Shown one piece after another: positions 12,779 through 22,708 of a DNA stretch of 64,000 nt. The notes beneath the pieces are model-generated. The model was not told the origin of the DNA. It saw only the letters and a program-made list of their open reading frames with translations, and searched no databases. The position numbers and the translations under genes were made by a program. The stretch is from assembly GCA_032718865.1 (NCBI GenBank), contig JALUTQ010000039.1, positions 868,001 to 932,000 on the forward strand. Direction: 5' to 3'. The DNA comes from Tilletia caries (Eukaryota; Basidiomycota; Exobasidiomycetes; Tilletiales; Tilletiaceae). Every line of letters begins with the position of its first letter. Position 1 is the first letter of the stretch.

Positions 12779-13683
12779 GGCGGGAAGTCGACTTCCCGTC
12801 CTGGTCCATTTGACGCCATCTCGGGGAGACTCTTGCCCACTTTGACGAGACATCCTCTGCCAGCTGGCCGTGGTCTGCCGCCCAGGAAACGATGCGAGGA
12901 AGGACCTTGTTCGCTGCTGTGTTGTCACCGAGCCGCCCCAATATCGACGCGAACAGCATACTGGGCACACACTTTTGCCGCCGCCGCCGCCCTCCCTGCT
13001 TCGGTCAGCTGACCCCCTCCGATAAACTGCAATACTGCGTCTTGACGGCAGAGCAAGTAGATTCGAGGAAGGACCTGCGTTGACAGAAGGCCAGGACGGA
13101 TCGACCATTCCAACTCGCGCCCGTTATCGGTCGTACTCGTTCTGATCACGCCAACGAAGTATCGCCCGTCCCAGAGCCGCCAATGTTGAGCAGGTTCAGA
13201 GCCTGGGTCACATCGGCTCACCCTGCCTGTGTGCCATAGCTGTCTTGATTCTGCGTCGTCCACCTTTTTGAGAGGGAACGACTGGTCTCGCTCGATGGCG
13301 ACTTTGGAGAGTCCGAGGATGGGTTTGATGGTATGATGGTATCCTTCCTCGAAGCGAGGAGGTCATCGCCATCGACTGCGGTTCGTGCCGGCTTGGACCT
13401 GAGGGCTGCCTTCTGGAGCGATTCGATCACCGAGTCCCACCTCAGCCAGCGACTCGCCAGAGCATCGACAGATGACGGCGAGTCTGATCCACTCCCGGTG
13501 CCTCGAGCCGCTGCTGAACCAAGAGGATGTGGATAGGTTGCGTTGACCACAGCTCGAAGAAGTTGTTTGAGGTCCTGGTGGCTGCTTGCCCCCGGTGGTA
13601 ACTGGCTCAGTCGGACTTGCTATACATCGACATGCTCTCCTGATCTGACTACTGATTTGGTGAAGGGTCGTGCGACTGAGGTG
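12779..13683 (-). pseudogene. possible decayed coding relic, weakly TilS-like
   Basis: Three minus-strand frames carry protein-like sequence that switches frame: LRAVVNATYPHPLGS with a following Ser-rich helix, then KPILGLSK, then LWDGRYFVGVI. The PHP-GS and LWD-RYFV patterns are reminiscent of the C-terminal half of fungal mitochondrial tRNA(Ile)-lysidine synthases, but the match is from memory of the family and weak. At least two frame changes and an in-frame TGA (near 12938) argue against a functional gene. The copia element inserted immediately beside its upstream edge. This may equally be non-coding. Confidence 0.25.
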
Positions 13684-13688
13684 AAAGG

Positions 13689-13799
13689 TGTGAATACTGA
13701 CTACTTGTATTGCGGGAGATAGGAAGGAGAAGACAGAGAAGGAAAAGATACAGAGGGCAAGCTGTCCTCCACCTCCACGTATGGTCACCGTTTCCCACA
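13689..13799 (-). repeat. copia 3' LTR (111 bp)
   Basis: It starts TGTGGGAAACGG and ends GTATTCACA on the minus strand, with TG...CA ends. It matches the 5' LTR except C versus G near one terminus. It is unusually short for an LTR. Confidence 0.93.
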
Positions 13800-13816
13800 C
13801 TCCCTCTCAGCGCAGC

Positions 13817-14705
13817 TCACTGTTCCAAGTCTCCCTCTGAACCAGGCCTCCATGCTCCCGCTGCCAATGCCATCCCGATTGCTTGGGCGTGCTGATAGTG
13901 CTTGATCTGTCCTAGCGGCTTGGTGAAGGCATCTGCCGGGTTTATGTCGGTGGGGATGTACTGAAAGGCGAAGGCTCCCTCTTGCGTCTTGTCCCGAATC
14001 CAGTGATGCGCGATGTCGATTTGCTTGCTCCGGTCGTGATGGGAGCCGGGATTCTTGACCAGTTGGATCGCAGCTTGATTATCGCAATGGACGGTAACGG
14101 TGCCCATGTCCTGACCGGCTGCCTTGAGAACGCCGCTGAGCATAAGTGACTCGCGCCCGGCAACCCCTGCTGCCACGTATTCTGCCTCAGCAGTCGAGAG
14201 CGCCACTGCTCCCTGCTTCCGGGAGCCCCAGGATACCGCTCCTCCGCCCACAGTAAACACAAAACCGGAGGTCGACCTCCTGTCGTCCCGGTCCGCCGCC
14301 CAATCCGAATCAACGAAGCCTTCGAGGCTAATGTTGCCGTCCTTCTGTCCGCCAAAGGTCAGCTTGGCACCGGATGTTCGCTTCAAGTACCGAAGGACGC
14401 GATTGGCGGCAACGCGGTGAGTTTCGGTCGGGTCGGAGCTGAATCTGCCGAGCGTGCTAACCGCATAGGCCAGGTCTGGCCGCGTCCCCTGCGCCAAGTA
14501 GGCCAGACAGCCAACGATGGCCTGGAACTCCTTCTTGTCCGCCCGAGCTTCGCCGTCTGTCGCCTTGCGAAGATTGGCCTTCTGGTCCATTGGTGTTTTG
14601 GCTGCGTTGCATTCTGACATGCCGAAGCGCGCGAGCACCTCCTTCGCATAACGTTCCTGGTCCAGCGTGATCGTCCCGTCCTCCCAGTTCCGACTGATGC
14701 GAATA
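13817..14705 (-). pseudogene. copia polyprotein, 3' segment: end of RT and RNase H
   Basis: This is the downstream piece of the copia frame, cut off by the gypsy insertion. It begins with the end of the reverse transcriptase (ISRNWEDGTITLDQERYAK). It continues through AYLAQGTRPDLAYAVSTLG and the copia-type RNase H signature: FVDSDWAADRDDRRSTSG, ALSTAEAEYVA, VHCDNQAA and KQIDIAHHWIRD. It ends with a TGA 17 bp before the LTR. The acidic residues expected at the RNase H active site (D, E, D, and the H..D near the end) are present. An apparent N-terminal extension in this frame is only gypsy LTR sequence read in antisense. Confidence 0.93.
14701..14705. repeat. gypsy target-site duplication, left (GAATA)
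   Basis: It is identical to 22704-22708. Removing the gypsy element with one copy of these five bases rejoins the copia reading frame in phase, which confirms the boundary. Confidence 0.95.
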
Positions 14706-15099
14706 TGTGCTGGCGGACAGGTAATCACTCTCTTCTCTCTCATACTAAGTAACTCCATTTCTCTATCGCTCCATTCCGTTCCGACCCGTTCCGATTCGCT
14801 CGATTCCCTCGCTCTGCACAGACACCACTCTTCTCCCTTTCCTGCCTCTGATTCGTTGCGCAACGGCGCGCCATCTTCTCTCTTCTTTTTCTCACGCACC
14901 CTGCAGCAACCTGCAGCGGCTCTTCTTATACGCCACCTCATAACTATAAATAGCCGAGCTTCCCTTTGTACCTAGACTAGTGAAAATCATCCTTTCCCTC
15001 ATACACTTTTCACACACTCAGCTTCTCACATAGCTTTACTCCCAGAGATCACATCAGGTGAATATTCTCTTCCTCACTTTCTCCACTATAGCCAACATA
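14706..15099 (+). repeat. gypsy 5' LTR (394 bp)
   Basis: It starts TGTGCTGG and ends CCAACATA. A TATAAATA box lies at 14945-14952, with a CT-rich stretch downstream, consistent with a U3 promoter. Its antisense strand is open for about 118 codons, which is a by-product of composition. Confidence 0.95.
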
Positions 15100-15113
15100 T
15101 GGTGATGAGAGGG
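15100..15113 (+). other. putative gypsy primer-binding site
   Basis: TGGTGATGAGAGGG starts directly after the LTR. TGG is complementary to the CCA end of tRNAs. I cannot name the tRNA from the sequence alone. Confidence 0.45.
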
Positions 15114-15716
15114 CTTCCTTGCTGACACCCGACTGCCGGACTCAGCTCTCCCACTCCGCTTCAGGTTTCATACCTCTCCACGGCTTCCACCTCACCCACC
15201 ACAGCCTCAAGGTTCTCTCACCTCTCACGGCTCCACACGCACATAGCCTCAAGGTCCTTCTTTACCTTCCTCCGGCTCTCATCTTTCTCCCCTCGAGGTT
15301 CCACATACCTCTCCTCGTCGCTTCAGCTCCTCCAACATGAGCTCTCACGCCGACGACGACACTTCGTTCCATAGCCCGACGCGTCCGGGCCACCCCACCA
15401 CACCCCCTCGCTTCATCGGAGCCAACGACAATGCCCTTAACACCGTCGTTCAAGAGATTCGTTCCATGTCGGCCACTATGACCTCAAGACTGGACGGTCT
15501 CAACGTTCGCCTGGGCGACATGGAGCACTGGCGTCGGGACATCGACTCGACCGACCAGTCTCAAGTCTCTCCCAGTCCAGCTGAACGACCTCAACCACCT
15601 CCTCTGGTTCCGGAGCACCCCGACTCTCCCACTCCGGCAGAACGGCTTCCTCCTCCTCAGGAGCACACCAACTTCCCCGTCGACGCCAACCCTCCGTTCG
15701 TCAACATGAACCGACA

Positions 15717-15724
15717 GGGTCGAG
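15717..15724. repeat. 8-bp target-site duplication of the hAT-like element (GGGTCGAG)
   Basis: It is repeated exactly at 16516-16523. Removing the element plus one copy (799 bp) restores a continuous gag frame. Confidence 0.93.
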
Positions 15725-16515
15725 TAAGGTTGTCCCCGGAGTAACGCGGAGGGCTCCGCCTCCGCACTTCCAAATTCCGCCGGAATTTTGACTTTCTGAG
15801 GCGAGCTCCGCCTCCGCAGACTAAGACAGAGCGGAAAAAAACCAGCTCCGCGTTCCGACGGAATTATACAAAAAGTTGAAATCCCAGCTCCGCGCTCCGC
15901 GTTTTTTCTGTGCGTTTTCGTAATGCTCCTCCGTGCTCCGTGTATGCGGAGCTCGGAATTCCGCGGAATTCCGTCGGAGCGCAGTGGTGGTATAATTTGC
16001 TCTCAGAATGACTCTAACACAATCAGAGCTATACATTCACCATCCGACATTGTTGCGGTATTGACTCCAGTGCTATTCTGAAGCTCTCAACGGATGATGA
16101 TGCCTGTTTTATCTCCTGCGCGTGTCTCGGCGATGCCTATTTTTTCGGAATTCCGCATATTTCCGCGGAACTTGGACGGAATTCCGGCGGAGCGCACCCA
16201 AAAATAAGGTCACGTGACCCCATTTTTCGACGATCACGTGACCTCACAGCTCCGACGGAATTCCGCGGAAATTCCGCCGGAATTTTCGCTCAATTTTGAC
16301 GACTCCGCGCTCCGTACTTTTGACTAGTGGGCCCAGGATTGGGCTCCGCGCTCCGCGTAAATTCCGGCGGAGTCCTCCAGGCGGACTCCGTGCTTTTTTA
16401 AGGTCAAAAATCTCTCAAAAGTGAGCTCCGCGCTCCGCCTCCGGCGGAGCCCTCCGTCGGAGGAGTACGGAGTCCGCAAAACCCCAGCTCCGCGTCAACT
16501 CCGGGGACAACCTTA
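15725..16515. mobile_element. hAT-like non-autonomous DNA transposon (MITE) inside gypsy gag
   Basis: This 791-bp element has perfect 18-bp terminal inverted repeats (TAAGGTTGTCCCCGGAGT and its complement) and an 8-bp target duplication, the size made by hAT transposases. It has no coding capacity. Its interior is packed with subterminal-type motifs: GCTCCGC/GCGGAGC and palindromic GGAATTCCGCGGAATTCC-like blocks in both orientations, giving it strong hairpin potential. A 12-bp palindrome GGTCACGTGACC (16208-16219) and a second CACGTG (16235-16240) lie near the middle. It must move using a transposase encoded elsewhere. Assignment to hAT rests on duplication length and terminal structure, not on a protein. 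Confidence 0.88.
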
Positions 16516-17968
16516 GGGTCGAGCTCGCAACGTCATCCCGCCCCACATGCTGCCTCGGTCAACCATGTCCACTCAGACCTCCTCGGTCGGACCTGCTCAG
16601 CCGTCGTTGACATCGACGCTACCTCCGTCCATCTTGATCCCCACCGCTGATCTTCCGGAGACGGGGCCGTTGGATCGATATCGAGCCATGTTGACCAACG
16701 AGAATAACAAGACGAAGCGCGTCCTGGAGCGTCTGGGCTTCACTCTTCGGGAGTTCTTGTCCGTGATGGAAGACGACTCGATACTTTCGCGGGATGACGG
16801 CGCCGACATGCTCTCTGGCTCAGGCGTACCAACCACACCGACCACACCATCGGTGGGCACTCCACCTGCTGCCGCGGCCGACCACATCCAACCGGTCGAG
16901 GCCAGCACTCCTCAAGTCGTTCCACCGTCCGACATAGACCCGGCTCCCAACATACAGGTCGAGGTCAGTCCTGGTCGCATGATGTCTTGCAAGCCAGAGT
17001 TCCTTGGTTCCTTCGGCGGCGACCCCAGTCGTTTGGAGGCTTTCATCAGTCGAGTCGAGGACGTTATCCGTGCTGATAACACTCCGTCCTGGAACGTGGC
17101 TGTGCTCCGTGCTCTCCCCATCTACTTGGTCGACGACGCCGCTGTTTGGCATGAGGGTCTGTCCGATGATGAGGCCGCCGCTCTCACGTCCTTCCCCAAC
17201 TGGACGCTGGCCATGAGGGAGGCCTTTCCGGTGAACCGTGGTCAGCTCCGCAAAGACGCTTGGAATCGCAAGTGGGATCCTATCCTCGAGACCACTGCGG
17301 CGTATTACTTCCACAAGCTACGTCTTCTTCGCCAGGCTTTCGGCAAGCAGCAGTCCGATGACGCCTTGGTCATCGACATCAAGGAAGGCTTGCCCGACAA
17401 CATGGTTGCCTTGTTGCGCTTGCCTCGCAACGGTGCCACGTTACAAGACCTTCGGCTGGAGCTTGGAGAATGGGAGACTAACTGGCGCAAGCAGTTCAAG
17501 GTCACTCTCCGGATGGGCTCTCCCACTCCTCCTACAACTCCGACGCCGACGACCGTTGCACGTCCTCCACAGACGTCCATGGTGCGCTTCGCCTCGGCTC
17601 CCAGCACTGCTCCGCCTCGCTCCACACCGGCGACGCTGGCACCTGCTGCGCGAGCTGCTCCACCTCCCTCATCCAGCTTCGGGGGAACGTCGATGTCCGC
17701 GTCATACGACCCGTCTCGAATTACACCAGCTGCCAATGGCCAACCTCGCACGTATCGACCCCCTGGTCGAGACACGGTGATGTCGTTGAACCGACCATGC
17801 ACCCGATGTGGCCAAGAGCACTTTAATTTCGAGCACGAACACCTTGTTCCACAGCTTCGAACAATGGTCGATGACGAGGACGACTACCCGGAGTCGATGC
17901 TTGAGGAGGGAACGGGAGAAGGGGAGGGAAATGTGTTTACCACCCTGTCGGAGACTCCGCATCCTTCC

Positions 17969-18054
17969 GTGAGTGAGGCTTAGCAGCACTTGCTCTGTCC
18001 CTCTACATTCCATTCTCGATTCATGTTCTCATAGTTCCTCATTCCTGTTTGTAG
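17969..18054 (+). other. putative intron joining gag and pol in the gypsy element
   Basis: It begins GTGAGTGAGG and ends CCTGTTTGTAG after a pyrimidine tract, like the host introns in this window. It is 86 bp long. Splicing removes the gag TAG stop and puts gag and pol in one frame; without splicing only Gag is made. Confidence 0.7.
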
Positions 18055-21000
18055 CCTTCTTTGGAGAATGGCCTTGCGCCCTCCATGTACGCTTCAACAA
18101 CCCAGCAATCAGACGTACCCACCTCTCAGAGTTCTCTCTTCAACTCGTCTCAGTCCGGTTCTTCTGATCCTGAGCCAACTCTGTTCTTCGCGGACAAAGC
18201 GGTGTTCTCTACGGCTCGACAGTTACGTCCCAATGAGACCGCTCCGCCCTTGGCTCAACCTAAACGATCCTTCGGTGTTGTGGTTCCGCTTCCGAAGAAC
18301 CCCATGACTGGCACGGGGAAAGGCTACCGCAATCACGTCCCCCTTACCACCCACATCAGGGTGAACGATACGGACGGGCGCGCTATGTCGACCCTTCTCG
18401 ATACCGGCGCAACCTTGTCCTGTATCGATCACCAGTTGCTCCTTAAGATGGGCGGCATACCGCGTGGGGAATCCATGACCGTGAAGGGTATCGGCAACAC
18501 GAGGACGTTGGGCTGGGCAACGTTGCCTGTGTTCCTCAGCGCTCGCGACCCCCTCGAGAAACATGTCCACCTCGAATTCGATCAGGATTTCCACGTCCTG
18601 CCCGCCTTCCCTCCTGGCTTGTGTCTCGGACTCGACTTCATTGACACGTATGGCGTCCACATTTCGCCAGTTCGCGGTCGAGGCAACATTGGCCGATACA
18701 CCTTCGTTGTTCACGAACGCGTGTCAGGGCCGTATGCCACCGAAGCCGAGCTCCGCACGACTTCCGACGTCCGGTTGCCACCGGGCATACAAACCTGGGT
18801 GCAGTTGGACGCCTCATGCCTGGCTCCCGGCGTGGATTACACGGTGGGCCCCCGATTATGCGTCACCCCGGACGAGACGGTCCGCATCACTGGCCCAACG
18901 GCGTTGTTAACGCACGGGTCTTCTCGCCATATTCTCTTGGGCAACTACGGTTCGTCCTCTTTTTCCTTGGAGCGTGGGACACCAATCGCCGACGCTGTGG
19001 CGGCTCGAATTGGCGACACCATGACTGCTGGAGGCGAGGCATTCACCCTTCAGCCGATGTCTGTGTCCGGCCCTCCCGTTCCTCCTTCGCCTCTTCCGTC
19101 GGAGCCCGTGGATGCCGCGATGCCTTTCGATGCGTTCGACGAGATCGAGACCCAGGATCGATCGTTGACTCAAGATGCCGAGACGTCTCTGGTGGACGAC
19201 GCCTTCAAAGTCGGCCTCGACTCCCATGGCAACCCTCACCCCGCGCTCGTTGCTCTGCTCCGAGAGAACAAATCAGCATTAGCTTTGGATGGTCGTCCTG
19301 GGCGGATCGAGGGGCAAGACATGGACATTACCTTGCAAAACGGTGCAACGTTGCAGTCGGAACCTCCTCGCCGTGCAAGCCCCGAGAAGCGTGCAGCGAT
19401 GGACGCGGCCATTGAGCAGTTGCTCGCGTGGGACGTTATCGAGCCTTCCAACAGCCCGGTCTCCTTCCCCGTCGTCATGGTTCGTCAGAACGGGAAGTGG
19501 CGCTTCTGCGTTGATTATCGGAATTTGAACGCAAAGACGGTGCCGGATCGCTATCCATTGCCCACCATCGACGCCATCTTTCAGACACTCTGTGGGAAGA
19601 AGGTCTTCAGCTCCCTGGATGCCATCAGAGGCTACCACCAGCTCGGAGTACAGGTCGAGGATAGATGGAAGACCGCGTTCGTCTGCCATCGCGGCCTGTT
19701 CCAGTACAAAACGATACCTTTTGGCCTACGGAACGCCCCCGCTGTCTTTCAACGCATGATGGACAAGGTCCTCGGCCCCCTTCGTTGGAATCAAGCCGTC
19801 ATATACATCGATGATTCGGTAGTGGCCACTGACACGATGGAAGAGCAAGTCGAAGCTCTCCGGGTACTCCTTCGTAACGCTTCCACCATCGGTCTTACTT
19901 TCAGTCCGGCGAAGTGCACGTTCGGTGTACCGTCCCTCACGCTCCTCGGACGAAAAGTGTCGGGTGCGGGCGTCGCCATTTGGGCCGATCGTGCCGCGGC
20001 GGTCCGGACTCTCGCTCGCCCCACTACTCTGCAGGAATTGTATCACACCTTGGGCCTGTTCGGCTACTACAGGGCGTTCATTCCTCGCTTTGCGGAACTT
20101 GCCGCCCCGCTCACTCAGTTGCTCAAAGGATGGCGGTATGAGACTGCAGACGGGCAAACACGACTGGTCAATACTGAAGGCAAAGCTGTCAGCGCCGGAC
20201 GGGTTCCAATTGTGTGGGGGGCGCCGCAGCAAACCAGCTTTGATCAGCTTCGCACTGCTATCTCCAATCCTCCGGTACTGGCGCACCCTGATGCCACCCG
20301 GCCATACATCTTGTACACGGACGCGAGCAAAGGCGCTCTAGCGGCTATCCTTCACCAGGTTACGTCCGCCCCCGCACCCTCGCCCGCTCCAGGCCTGGCT
20401 GCGTCTCTCAATCACTACGACGTCCCTCATCTGCCGCCCGATTTGGCGCGACAGCATTGGACCGGATGGCTCGCTGAGGATTCCCACTTTGGCCCTATCC
20501 TCGCTCAAGTGCGCGCGTTGCCGACCTCTGACGACGAATGGGTCCTTCGCGACAACATCCTTGTGCGTCGCCTTGACGACCGCGTGGCTCTTCCCCTTGC
20601 CGCTCTGCCCTCGGTGCTTAGGGCGTTGCACGATGAGCGTGGCCATTTCGGCTACATGAAGACATTGTTGGCCGTTCGTCGTCACTTCTGGCGGCCTAGC
20701 TTGTCCACTGCGATACGGGCCTGGGTCAAGCACTGCTCTATTTGTCAGAGCACCAAGTCGGCTCCGAAGTCCGGAAGCTTAGACATTTCGAAGGATCCTT
20801 CCCTGCCGTTCGACACAATCTCGATCGACTCGATTTACGGTTTCCCTCGCTCCCAATCTGGCAATGATGCCGCCCTCGTCGTCCAAGACCTCTTCTCGCG
20901 GATGATTCTGCTAGCACCTTGCCACAAGGAGATCACCGCGGAGGGTGTAGCGGCCATCATCAGCGACCGTGTCTTGCGGTTTGGATGGCGACCTCGACGC

Positions 21001-22309
21001 ATCGTCTCGGATTCCGAGGCTCGGGTCTCTGGCTCCGTCATGTCGTTCTTGGTGCACTCCCTCGGCGCAATAGCAACGCCGTCCAACCCATATCACCAAC
21101 AAGCGAACAGCGTGGAACGGACAGTTCAAACTGTTCAACAGGTGCTCCAAGCACTCTCTCTCTCGAGTCCAAGGCGTACTGGGATCGGCGCATCCTCCCG
21201 TCGGTCGAGCTGGCGATGAACGTTGCGCCCTCGCTCTCCACCGGCGTCCGTCCTTTCGATTTGGTGTTTATCAGCCACCCCGATGTCGTACACGCCGTGT
21301 TTGATGCAAACGAGCATCTCGGCGTCAGTGCGTTCGACGAGCGATTGGCGGCTGCTCACGATCGTCTGGAGGATGCCCGTCGGTACATCGTTCTCGCTCG
21401 CCAGAACCAGAAGCGCCGATACGATGCCCGCCGCACCACTCCTCCTTTGCTGGCGCCTGGAATGGCGGTATGGATCCGCTTGAAGGATCGGCCCGTGCCT
21501 GGTTCCATCCAGGACAAACTCGATGCACGGAAGCTGGGCCCGTTCCCCATTGCGGCGGTGCTTTCCGCACACCGCGTCCGTCTTCAGCTGCCCGCGTCCC
21601 TCGACATCGACCCGGAGTTCAATATCGAACAGCTTGACTTCGTCCCTACGCTGGACGACCCGTTCGCTGCGGATCGCACCGCTCCGCCGTCGACCTCGAT
21701 CACGCCGTCGCTGGTCCTGGACGATGCGTCCGTGCTCTCGTCGCCGTCTGACGGCCCTGCCGAGCCCAGTCCCTCGCTCCCCGACGCGCCTGTGGACGGA
21801 GACCCGCTGCCGCTCCGTCGATCTCGCACGCAGCCGAGCACGATGCGGGAATTCCAGCTCGGGGTGGTGTACTCCGTCCATTCCTCGGCGGCGTTCGACG
21901 CGTTCCGTGGCCCGCTTGCTCGTCCTCGTACCATGACGATTGAGGGCCGCGACGTTGTCTTGACGGAGCGCCCGGTCGCCTACCTGTCGCGCTTGACCAG
22001 TGTCGGGGAGAGCAAGCTCGTCGCCCCGGAGCTCGAGCTGGTCTGTTTGGCGTGGGCGTTTCATAAGCTCGCCCACTTGCTGGAGGGCGCACAGGTTACA
22101 GTCGTCACGGACCACTTACCGATGGAACGCATGCTCCGCTCGCCATCAGCGACCATCTACGGCCCCACTGTCACTCGCTGTCGGGCGGTCATCATGCCCC
22201 ATCTGCACAACCTCCGATTCGTGTACCGTCCTGGCCCTCGGCACACCAATGTCGACGCCCTTCCGCGTCTGATCCCTGACCAGGGACGGCCAGCTTCTGG
22301 CGGTGGGGA

Positions 22310-22703
22310 TGTGCTGGCGGACAGGTAATCACTCTCTTCTCTCTCATACTAAGTAACTCCATTTCTCTATCGCTCCATTCCGTTCCGACCCGTTCCGATT
22401 CGCTCGATTCCCTCGCTCTGCACAGACACCACTCTTCTCCCTTTCCTGCCTCTGATTCGTTGCGCAACGGCGCGCCATCTTCTCTCTTCTTTTTCTCACG
22501 CACCCTGCAGCAACCTGCAGCGGCTCTTCTTATACGCCACCTCATAACTATAAATAGCCGAGCTTCCCTTTGTACCTAGACTAGTGAAAATCATCCTTTC
22601 CCTCATACACTTTTCACACACTCAGCTTCTCACATAGCTTTACTCCCAGAGATCACATCAGGTGAATATTCTCTTCCTCACTTTCTCCACTATAGCCAAC
22701 ATA
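22310..22703 (+). repeat. gypsy 3' LTR (394 bp)
   Basis: It is the same as the 5' LTR, with the TATAAATA box at 22549-22556. The last pol codons and stop (22326-22328) overlap its first bases. It ends CATA rather than the usual CA. Either the LTR ends in TA or two unprocessed bases were kept at integration. Confidence 0.95.
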
Positions 22704-22708
22704 GAATA

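Larger units (their letters stand above)
15337..22328 (+). pseudogene. gypsy Gag-Pol polyprotein, interrupted
   Basis: Gag starts at 15337, is broken by a DNA transposon at 15725-16515, and resumes in phase to 17968. It ends with a CCHH-like finger (CTRCGQEHFNFEH). Unspliced, it stops at TAG 17981-17983. An 86-bp GT-AG intron (17969-18054) would join it in frame to pol. Pol shows retropepsin STLLDTGATLSCID, RT with FSSLDAIRGYHQL and YIDD (19804-19815), the first RNase H strand YILYTDASKGALAAIL, a zinc-binding integrase head (HDERGHFGY ... CSICQ) and an integrase core (ISIDSIYG, SDSEARVSG, NSVERTVQ). A frameshift in a CT run near 21153-21164 moves the frame to one ending at 22328, inside the LTR. 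That frame encodes the integrase tail and then the remaining RNase H motifs. Confidence 0.85.
14706..22703 (+). mobile_element. Ty3/gypsy LTR retrotransposon nested in the copia element
   Basis: This 7,998-bp element has 394-bp LTRs at 14706-15099 and 22310-22703 that I could not tell apart by eye, and a GAATA target-site duplication. TGGTGATGAGAGG directly after the left LTR is a plausible primer-binding site, and GGTGGGGA precedes the right LTR. Gag, protease, RT and integrase are recognisable, in gypsy order. Three anomalies are present: a DNA transposon inside gag, a gag-pol intron, and RNase H sequence split by the integrase. Near-identical LTRs imply a recent insertion. Confidence 0.95.

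Noticed and set aside
21930..22328. A second, complete (dual) RNase H after the gypsy integrase
   Set aside because: The first catalytic strand is missing here and present only after RT, so a split domain explains the pieces better than two full domains.
22192..22545. 118-codon minus-strand frame that also appears at the start of the copia 3' segment
   Set aside because: It is gypsy LTR sequence read backwards; its duplication simply reflects the two LTRs.
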